Made by a program: the position numbers and the translations under genes. Below are positions 16,213-21,569 of a stretch of 21,569 nucleotides of DNA, in pieces. The stretch is from Burkholderiales bacterium UBA1834 (GTDB lineage Bacteria; Pseudomonadota; Gammaproteobacteria; Burkholderiales; Burkholderiaceae_C), in NCBI GenBank assembly GCA_002339015.1, contig DDJC01000007.1, forward strand, positions 1-21,569. Reading direction: 5' to 3'. The notes below the pieces were generated by a model. That model made no database searches, was not told the DNA's origin, and saw only the letters and a program-made list of their open reading frames with translations. Every line of letters starts with the position of its first letter. The first letter of the stretch is position 1.

Positions 16213-17130
16213 TCACAGGCCCTTGCTCTTGAGGCGGCCAACCATGTTCACGTAGTAGGCCTTGGGATCGGGCGCGCCCTTGCCGATCGTGCCCAGAACC
16301 TGGTTGATTTCATCCAGGTGGTTCCAGGGCAGGGCCATGTCGATCTGCTTGCCCCACTTGGCTTCGTTGGGCGAGACCAGGCCGTCGTTGGCTTCCGTGC
16401 CGTAGTACTTGCCGGTGTAGGCCAGGATGGCGTCGGAGATGTCCCAGCCGTTGGTCTTGACCAGGTTGCCGGCATACGAATAGAAGTACTGGCCGTTGGC
16501 GTACTCGGCATTGCGGCCGGCCGGGAACTCCTGGTTGAAGCGCTCGGCGTCGGTGCTGCTCAAGGCCTTCAGGGCGGTCTTCAGGTCGGCGCTCTTGTAG
16601 TTGGCGTTGCCGGTGAGCCAGCCGATCAGCTGCAGGCCAGCGGTGGCGGCCTTGTCGAAACCGCCGTCGGGTGTGGTGCCTGCCAGGATCTCGTCAGCGA
16701 CCTTGGAGCCGTAGTGTGTGCCGGACATGGTCGACACGCTGGCGATGTCGTCACGCGTGGCGGCGGCGTAGCGCACGGTCGGGCCGCCATGGCTGTGGCC
16801 GATCAGGTTGAACTTCTTGATCTTGTTGTACCAGGGGCTGGCAGCCTTCCAGGCGTCGAGCTGCTTGTTGAGCTCTTCACCGCGGAACTCGGTGGTCTGC
16901 GACGGGTTCACCGAGGCGATGTAGACGGTGGCGCCTTCATCGCGCAGCGCGCCGGGGATCTGGTAGAAGTAGTTGACAACACCCAGGATGTTGTCAAAAC
17001 CGATGAAGCCATGGACCAGCACGACGGGGTGCTTGGTCTTGGCGGCGGTGCCAGCGTGGGCGGGGACGGCGGCCACGGCCACAGCGGCGACGGCTGCGGC
17101 GGCGATGTGGCGGATCTTCAGTGCTTTCAT
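16213..17130 (-). CDS. Second secreted lipase, family I, lacking the disulfide cysteines
   Basis: A 305-residue secreted lipase paralogous to the one downstream. The signal peptide ends AVPAHA (about residue 26). The triad is Ser113 in GHSHGG, Asp249 in ANDG and His271 in WNHLDEIN, with the VLVHGF oxyanion strand. Both cysteines of its neighbour are missing: the NCGKG stretch is RNAEYANG and SKCSSHWG is SPNEAKWG, so it must fold without that disulfide. The ATG at 17130 has GAGGAG upstream; the longer open frame before it has no signal peptide and is not used. It has its own terminator, and whether LifO also folds it is unknown. Confidence 0.92.
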   Translation of the reverse strand: MKALKIRHIAAAAVAAVAVAAVPAHAGTAAKTKHPVVLVHGFIGFDNILGVVNYFYQIPGALRDEGATVYIASVNPSQTTEFRGEELNKQLDAWKAASPWYNKIKKFNLIGHSHGGPTVRYAAATRDDIASVSTMSGTHYGSKVADEILAGTTPDGGFDKAATAGLQLIGWLTGNANYKSADLKTALKALSSTDAERFNQEFPAGRNAEYANGQYFYSYAGNLVKTNGWDISDAILAYTGKYYGTEANDGLVSPNEAKWGKQIDMALPWNHLDEINQVLGTIGKGAPDPKAYYVNMVGRLKSKGL

Positions 17131-17148
17131 GCGTTTTCTCCTCTTCGT

Positions 17149-17170
17149 GCACAGCGGTCTGCTGCTGTGC
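17149..17170. other. Hairpin before the second lipase ribosome binding site
   Basis: A seven-pair stem GCACAGC/GCTGTGC with an eight-base loop ends about eight bases before the GAGGAG of the second lipase. It may affect translation or mRNA stability. Confidence 0.3.
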
Positions 17171-17195
17171 CCAATTATTCGGATGTCGTTATTCG

Positions 17196-17209
17196 CCCCC
17201 TCAAGGGGG
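17196..17209. repeat. Partial copy of the GC-rich dispersed repeat
   Basis: CCCCCTCAAGGGGG here is the reverse complement of the central dyad at 3244-3257. It lies between rsmI and the second lipase. The two outer dyads of the full repeat are not seen here, so this is a fragment or a chance dyad. Confidence 0.35.
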
Positions 17210-17320
17210 AACCCTGGTTTCCCGGGTTTGCACGACCCCGCATTCACGTGGAGAAAAATGCCTGTGCTCTGCCTTTGTCCTGCACCGCAGAAATTTTGGA
17301 TGGGTGCTGAGAGCGCGGTC

Positions 17321-18208
17321 TCAATCGGACGCACGCTGGCGGGCTTGACGCCTCGCCAATGCATGGTCGTACAGGCGGTTGCGGGGCTGACCTGTGGCAT
17401 CGGACAGGAGCCTCGCGGCCTCTTTGAGAGGCAGGTGATCGGCCAGGATGTCCAGCACCTCGCTGACGGTTCCGGGCAGTTCGGTCGCGCCGACATCGCC
17501 CTGCGCGCTGACGGCATGCCACACCAGCGCGAATTCGCCGCGCTGTCGGTTGGGTTCGCCCACCCAGGCAGGCAAGGACTGGGCTGGCAGGGTATCGATC
17601 TCTTCGAACTGCTTGGTGAGCTCGCGTCCGACGGTGACCAGCCGTGCCGGATCAATGCTTGCCAGATCTCGGGCCAGTTCTGCAATTCGGTGCGGCGACT
17701 CGAACAGCACGACCGCCCCGGGCAGCTGCCGCAGACCCAGAAGGGCCTCGCGCCGGGCCGCGCCCTTGGCCGGCAGAAAGCCCACAAAGGTGAATCCCTG
17801 GGCCTGCACATCCCCGGCCGCCGACATCAGGGTGACGGGTGCACTGGCGCCCGGCAGGGGGACCACCCGCAGACCGGCGGCCCGCACGGCGCGCACCAGG
17901 CGTGCGCCCGGATCCGACACGCCGGGGGTGCCCGCATCACTCACGTAGACCAGACGCTGGCCGGCCTGCAGGGCCTGCACCACGGATTGGGCGGCCTCGT
18001 TCTCGTTGTGCTCGTGCACCGACATCAGGCGTTTGTCCAGGCCCAGATGCTGCAGCAGACGCTGCGTCATGCGCGTGTCTTCACAGGCCACGGCATCGGC
18101 CAGTGCCAGCACATGGATGGCGCGCAAGCTCAGGTCGGCCAGGTTGCCGATGGGTGTGGCGACCACATACAGCGCGCCTGCGGGATACTGCTGGCTGCCG
18201 GCGGCCAT
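17321..18208 (-). CDS. rsmI: 16S rRNA (cytidine1402-2'-O)-methyltransferase
   Basis: RsmI methylates the ribose of C1402 in 16S rRNA with S-adenosylmethionine, tuning decoding at the P site. The 295-residue protein has the TP(I)GNLAD motif at 18-25, EDTR at 43-46 and VSDAGTPGVSDPG at 89-101, all part of the SAM- and substrate-binding clefts. GFLPAKG and RELTKQFEE follow. The ATG at 18208 gives 11 residues before LYVV, close to E. coli; longer starts exist but lack a ribosome binding site. It faces yraN with only 22 bp between start codons, the usual arrangement. Confidence 0.95.
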   Translation of the reverse strand: MAAGSQQYPAGALYVVATPIGNLADLSLRAIHVLALADAVACEDTRMTQRLLQHLGLDKRLMSVHEHNENEAAQSVVQALQAGQRLVYVSDAGTPGVSDPGARLVRAVRAAGLRVVPLPGASAPVTLMSAAGDVQAQGFTFVGFLPAKGAARREALLGLRQLPGAVVLFESPHRIAELARDLASIDPARLVTVGRELTKQFEEIDTLPAQSLPAWVGEPNRQRGEFALVWHAVSAQGDVGATELPGTVSEVLDILADHLPLKEAARLLSDATGQPRNRLYDHALARRQARQRASD

Positions 18209-18230
18209 GGCCGCGGTCTGGAGGAGCAAG

Positions 18231-18611
18231 GTGGCATCGACCGTCACGACGAAATCCCGGGGAGATGAGGCGGAGGACCAGGCGCTGGCCCATCTGCAGG
18301 CACAGGGCCTGACGCTGGTGGAGCGCAATTATCGGTTGGCGCGCGGCCCCCGTGCGCGCGGTGCGGAGGTTGACCTGATCATGCGCGAGGCCGACGGCAC
18401 GCTGGTGTTCGTGGAAGTGCGGGCGCGCCGCGATGCAGACCATGGCGGCGCCGCGGCCTCGGTATCGCGTGGCAAGCAGCGCCGCTGCATCCTGGGCGCC
18501 CGCCATTACCTGATGACGCTGAACACCCTGCCGCCCTGCCGCTTCGACGTGGTCGCCATCGAGGGCGGAACGCTGAACTGGATCCGAGGCGCCTTCCTGG
18601 CCGATGACTGA
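18231..18611 (+). CDS. yraN: UPF0102 family protein YraN (putative endonuclease-like)
   Basis: YraN is a 126-residue protein of the UPF0102 family, with a restriction-endonuclease-like fold of unknown role. The core residues are present: GAEVDLIM (44-51) with Glu46 and Asp48, and FVEVRAR (60-66) with Glu62. Arg64 replaces the usual Lys of the family motif. The start is GTG, with GGAGG six bases upstream; the frame is open further upstream but overlaps rsmI. It leads the yraN-diaA-dolP run and lies opposite rsmI, as in E. coli where lpoA also intervenes; lpoA is absent here. Confidence 0.9.
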   Translation: MASTVTTKSRGDEAEDQALAHLQAQGLTLVERNYRLARGPRARGAEVDLIMREADGTLVFVEVRARRDADHGGAAASVSRGKQRRCILGARHYLMTLNTLPPCRFDVVAIEGGTLNWIRGAFLADD

Positions 18612-18637
18612 TCAACGCTGACTTATGATCGGTGGGC

Positions 18638-19228
18638 ATGTCTGATCCCTTGTTGACTCCCCCTTTCCTGTCCCAGTCGATCGCGCAGGCCGCCGACGGC
18701 CTGTACCAGTCCTCGGAGCGGCTGGCGCAACACCTGCACGCCGCGGCCCTGGCCATCGTGCACGGTCTGACCAGCGGCAGCCGCGTGCTGTGCGCTGGCG
18801 AGCGCGAAGGCGTCTGGCTGGCGCAGCAGGCGGCCCACCTGCTGGTACAGGGCGCGGGCCGCCCCCGCCCGCCGCTGGCCGCGGTGTCCGTATGCACCGG
18901 CTGGGGGCCTGGCCAAACCGCGCACAGTGGTCACCTTGAAACTCAGGTGCGTGCTTTGGGTCAACCAGGTGATGTCTGGCTGGCCTTCTCCCTGGAGCAG
19001 GCCGAAGGCGAGCTGGCCGCAGCCACGGCCACGGCACGCGACATGGACCTGACATTGGTGGTGATGACTGGCGAGGCCGCCTCGGTACTGGGTCCCATGG
19101 TGCGCGACACCGACGTATGGGTTCCCCTGCCGGGCGTGCACGCCACGCACCTGTTCGGCACGGCCTGGCTGGCCGTGCATCTGTTGAGCGAAGCGGTGGA
19201 TGCCCACCTGCTTGGAGAGGAGTTGTGA
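18638..19228 (+). CDS. diaA: SIS-domain protein, DiaA-like
   Basis: DiaA is a phosphosugar-isomerase-fold protein that binds DnaA and promotes initiation of replication in E. coli. The 196-residue product aligns along its length, with TSGSRVLCAGEREGVWLAQ (45-63) in place of the glycine-rich GNGTSA region. QVRALGQPGDVWLAFS (103-118) follows the family. The sugar-phosphate serines and threonines (GNGTSA and GNS) are not kept, so isomerase activity is unlikely. It lies 26 bp after yraN and its TGA overlaps the dolP ATG by one base. A replication role is inferred from neighbours and E. coli, not from this sequence. Confidence 0.75.
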   Translation: MSDPLLTPPFLSQSIAQAADGLYQSSERLAQHLHAAALAIVHGLTSGSRVLCAGEREGVWLAQQAAHLLVQGAGRPRPPLAAVSVCTGWGPGQTAHSGHLETQVRALGQPGDVWLAFSLEQAEGELAAATATARDMDLTLVVMTGEAASVLGPMVRDTDVWVPLPGVHATHLFGTAWLAVHLLSEAVDAHLLGEEL

Positions 19229-19905
19229 TGTTCCTGAGCCCACGCCGCGCCCCCGCGGCCCGATGGAAGACCCGCCTGACCGGCACGGCCCTGGTGGTCG
19301 CGGCCGCCGGTCTGATGAGCGCCTGCGCCCCACTGGTGCTGGGTGGCGCTGCCGCCGGTGCGTTTGTCGCGACCGACCGCCGCACCTCCGGCACGCAGGT
19401 CGAGGACAAGGGCATCGAGTTCAAGGCCGCCAACCGCATCCGCTCTGCCCTGGGCGAGCGCGGCCACGTGAGCGTGAACGCCTACAACCGCGTGGTGCTG
19501 CTGACCGGCGAGGTCGCCTCGGATGCGGACAAGCAGGCCGCCGAGCTGGCCGCCAGCCAGACCGAGAACGTCAAATCGGTGGTCAACGAGTTGGCCGTGA
19601 TGGGCAACAGCTCGCTCACCTCGCGCAGCAACGACGTGATCCTGCAGACCAAGATCAAGGCCACCATGGTGGATGCGCGTGACGTGATGTCCAACGCCTT
19701 CAAGGTGGTGGTCGAGCGCGGCGAGGTCTTCCTGATGGGCATAGTGACCGAGCGCGAAGCCAACCGCGCGGCCGAACTGGCCTCGACCGTGAGCGGCGTG
19801 CAGAAGGTCGTCAAGGTCTTCCACATCATCAGCGAGGCCGAACTGGCCGAGAAGACGCCCAAGGGTCCGGCGCAGCCAGCGTCGGCCCCCAGCGAACAGC
19901 GCTGA
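19228..19905 (+). CDS. dolP: Outer-membrane lipoprotein with two BON domains (DolP/YraP)
   Basis: DolP is an outer-membrane lipoprotein that supports BAM complex function and envelope integrity. The 225-residue protein has a signal peptide with probable lipidation at Cys33 (LMSAC), then ATDRRTSGTQVED, a stretch shared with E. coli DolP. Two BON domains follow, about 62-129 and 138-206; the second has VERGEVFLMGIVTEREANRA, nearly identical to E. coli. Met at -3 of the lipobox is unusual but tolerated. The tail KTPKGPAQPASAPSEQ is low-complexity. The ATG overlaps the diaA stop and GGAGAGGAG is upstream. It is last in the run and converges with the dehydrogenase gene. Confidence 0.93.
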   Translation: MFLSPRRAPAARWKTRLTGTALVVAAAGLMSACAPLVLGGAAAGAFVATDRRTSGTQVEDKGIEFKAANRIRSALGERGHVSVNAYNRVVLLTGEVASDADKQAAELAASQTENVKSVVNELAVMGNSSLTSRSNDVILQTKIKATMVDARDVMSNAFKVVVERGEVFLMGIVTEREANRAAELASTVSGVQKVVKVFHIISEAELAEKTPKGPAQPASAPSEQR

Positions 19906-19930
19906 TCGCCTGCCCTTGCGGGCTCAGCGC
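19899..19930. other. Inverted repeat holding both convergent stop codons
   Basis: GCGCTGA (19899-19905) and TCAGCGC (19924-19930) form a seven-pair stem, with GCCC/GGGC nested inside and loop TTGC. The arms are the last codons of dolP and of the dehydrogenase: both genes end CGC TGA. There is no T-run, so it could be a weak bidirectional terminator. Confidence 0.4.
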
Positions 19931-20796
19931 AGGCGGCGGATCAGGCTCGATGTGTCCCAGCGGCCGCCGCCCATGGCCTGCACCTCGGCGTAGTACTGGT
20001 CGATCAACTCAGTGACCGGCAGGACCGCGCCCTGGCGCCGGGCCTCGTCCAGGCACAGGCCCAGGTCCTTGCGCATCCAGTCCACGGCGAAGCCAAAATC
20101 GAAGCGGTCGTCCACCATGGTGGGGCCGCGGTTGATCATCTGCCAGCTGCTGGCCGCCCCCTGCGAGATCACCTCGATCACCTTGTGCATGTCCAGGCCC
20201 GCCTTCTGGCCGAAGGCCAGTGCCTCGGCCAGACCCTGCACCACGCCGGCCACGCAGATCTGGTTAACCATCTTGGCCAATTGGCCAGCGCCCGGATCGC
20301 CCAGGCGCGTGACGGCACGCGAGAAAGCCTTGAGCACAGGCGCCGCCCGGTCGAAGTCAGCCTGATCGCCACCGCACATCACCGTGAGCATGCCATTGAT
20401 GGCGCCCAGGTTGCCCCCGGACACCGGCGCATCGATGAAACCGATGCCCTTGGCACGGGCCTGCACCGCCAGGTCGCGCGCCACCTGGGCGGACGTGGTG
20501 GTGTGGTCCACCCACAGCGTGCCTGCCGCCATCGAATGAAAGCCCCCCTGCGGGCCGGTGCTCACTTCGGTCAGATCCTGGTCATTGCCGACACAGGACA
20601 GCACGATGTCGGCCGAGGCCGCAGCCTCCAGCGGCGTGGCGGCCACACTCGCCCGGGCATCCTGCCCCACGGCGGCCAACCAGGCCTCGGCCTTGGCCCG
20701 GGTGCGGTTGTAGACGGTGACGTGATGGCCGGCCTTGAGCAGGTGTGCGGCCATGGGCCCACCCATGGTGCCCAGGCCCAGGAAGGCCAGGCGCAT
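19924..20796 (-). CDS. NAD(P)-dependent 3-hydroxyisobutyrate dehydrogenase-type oxidoreductase
   Basis: A beta-hydroxyacid dehydrogenase that oxidises a short 3-hydroxy acid (3-hydroxyisobutyrate, tartronate semialdehyde or similar). The 290-residue protein has a Rossmann motif GLGTMGGPMA (7-16), the substrate-binding DAPVSGG (122-128) and catalytic Lys175 with Asn178 (AKMVNQ). KDLGL near 243 is also typical. The exact substrate cannot be told from sequence. The ATG at 20796 gives the standard length; an ATG at 20832 lies inside the preceding terminator region. No clear ribosome binding site is seen. It converges with dolP. Confidence 0.88.
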   Translation of the reverse strand: MRLAFLGLGTMGGPMAAHLLKAGHHVTVYNRTRAKAEAWLAAVGQDARASVAATPLEAAASADIVLSCVGNDQDLTEVSTGPQGGFHSMAAGTLWVDHTTTSAQVARDLAVQARAKGIGFIDAPVSGGNLGAINGMLTVMCGGDQADFDRAAPVLKAFSRAVTRLGDPGAGQLAKMVNQICVAGVVQGLAEALAFGQKAGLDMHKVIEVISQGAASSWQMINRGPTMVDDRFDFGFAVDWMRKDLGLCLDEARRQGAVLPVTELIDQYYAEVQAMGGGRWDTSSLIRRLR

Positions 20797-20834
20797 CGGT
20801 TGAACGGGCTCGTAAGTCTTGTCGGCGATCATGC

Positions 20835-20860
20835 AAAAAGGCCCCTGTGTCGGACAGGGG
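20835..20860 (-). terminator. Terminator after pilU
   Basis: On the minus strand, a seven-pair stem CCCCTGT/ACAGGGG with loop of five is followed by CCTTTTT. It lies about 55 bases after the pilU stop and stops read-through into the dehydrogenase gene. Confidence 0.75.
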
Positions 20861-20914
20861 ACTATTGTGGCAGCGGCGCCGCGCGCCACTGTCCGAATCG
20901 TTCGAGGGCTCGGT

Positions 20915-21569
20915 TCAGACGATCTTGAGGTGCTCGGTGCCAGCACCCAGATCCGTGTTGCGTGCACGTGCGCTGTTGAGCTTGATCTGCAGGCGCAGGT
21001 CGTTGACGGAGTCGGCGTTGCGCAGCGCGTCTTCGAAGGTGATGTAGTTGCCCTCGTACAGGTCGAACAAGGCCTGGTCGAAGGTCTGCATGCCCAGCTC
21101 GCGCGATTTCTTCATGATCTCCTTGATCTCGCCGACCTCGCCCTTGAAGATCAGGTCACTGATCAGCGGGGTGTTGAGCAGGATCTCGACGGCAGCGGCG
21201 CGGCCCTTGCCCTCTTGCCTGGGCACCAGGCGCTGCGAGATCAGGCCCTTGAGGTTGAGCGACAGGTCCATCAGCAACTGGGCGCGGCGCTCTTCGGGGA
21301 AGAAGTTGATGATGCGGTCCAGGGCCTGGTTGGCGCTGTTGGCGTGCAGGGTGGCCAGGCACAGGTGGCCCGTCTCGGCGAAGGCCACGGCGTGTTCCAT
21401 GGTCTCGCGGTCGCGGATTTCGCCCATCAGGATCACGTCAGGCGCCTGGCGCAGCGTGTTCTTGAGCGCGATATCCCAGCCATCGGTGTCGATGCCGACC
21501 TCGCGCTGCGTGACGATGCAGTTCTTGTGCGGGTGCACGAACTCGACCGGGTCCTCGATGGTGATGATG
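20915..21569 (-). CDS. pilU: Type IV pilus retraction ATPase PilU, C-terminal part
   Basis: PilU works with PilT to retract type IV pili and drive twitching motility. About 217 residues are visible; the N-terminus lies beyond the right edge. IEDPVEF and NCIVTQREVGIDTDGWDIAL open it, with DVILMGEIRDRETMEHA as the Walker B region. HLCLATLHANSANQALDRI supplies the His box. NCIVTQREVG and the HANSANQALDRI wording match PilU rather than PilT. The tail ARARNTDLGAGTEHLKIV is shorter and unlike PilT. A terminator follows. Confidence 0.92.
   Translation of the reverse strand, partial: IITIEDPVEFVHPHKNCIVTQREVGIDTDGWDIALKNTLRQAPDVILMGEIRDRETMEHAVAFAETGHLCLATLHANSANQALDRIINFFPEERRAQLLMDLSLNLKGLISQRLVPRQEGKGRAAAVEILLNTPLISDLIFKGEVGEIKEIMKKSRELGMQTFDQALFDLYEGNYITFEDALRNADSVNDLRLQIKLNSARARNTDLGAGTEHLKIV

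Noticed and set aside
14894..17310. Long plus-strand frames opposite the lipase genes
   Set aside because: Glycine- and valine-rich shadow frames opposite two clear lipases with signal peptides and intact triads.
17131..17811. N-terminal extension of the second lipase reading into rsmI
   Set aside because: The open frame continues upstream by chance; the signal peptide and GAGGAG site place the start at 17130.

Overview
The window is GC-rich and carries 17 ribosomal-operon genes on the minus strand in the order rplN to rplQ, with secY and rpoA. It also has a lipase with its LifO-type foldase, tldD, and an rsmI / yraN-diaA-dolP cluster. Protein wording and gene order point to a betaproteobacterium of the order Burkholderiales, probably the Comamonadaceae / Leptothrix-Rubrivivax-Aquabacterium side. 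That placement is an inference; no 16S gene is present.

Region 1 (1-2516) is the end of an integrated mobile element. It holds the N-terminal piece of an OLD-family ATPase/nuclease gene (minus), a small helix-turn-helix protein, and a large serine recombinase (plus). The recombinase reading frame runs into the initiator tRNA gene (tRNA-fMet, minus, 2440-2516), and its stop codon overlaps the anticodon. The tRNA is therefore the likely attachment site, and most of the element lies left of the window.

Region 2 (2517-12312) is the spc and alpha ribosomal operons on the minus strand: rplN, rplX, rplE, rpsN, rpsH, rplF, rplR, rpsE, rpmD, rplO, secY, rpmJ, rpsM, rpsK, then rpsD, rpoA, rplQ. A strong promoter and a structured leader of about 210 nt precede rplN. 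There is no intact infA between secY and rpmJ, only a short frame resembling its C-terminus. Between rpsK and rpsD lie a hairpin and a second promoter, so rpsD-rpoA-rplQ looks separately transcribed. A Burkholderiales-type GC-rich intergenic repeat sits between rpoA and rplQ.

Region 3 (12313-17130, minus) holds two tandem secreted family-I lipases, one LifO-type lipase foldase and tldD. Each lipase and the foldase is followed by its own intrinsic terminator. The two lipases share a nearly identical 98-bp block, and only one of them keeps the disulfide-forming cysteines.

Region 4 (17321-19905) is the conserved envelope/replication neighbourhood: rsmI (minus) diverges from yraN-diaA-dolP (plus). 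Region 5 (19924-21569, minus) has a 3-hydroxyisobutyrate-dehydrogenase-like oxidoreductase and the C-terminal part of the twitching ATPase PilU, which runs off the right edge.

I do not see a clearly new multi-gene system. The most unusual signals are the recombinase/tRNA-fMet overlap, the infA remnant, the split alpha operon with a symmetric promoter, the nested rplN leader and the terminator-separated lipase/foldase cluster.
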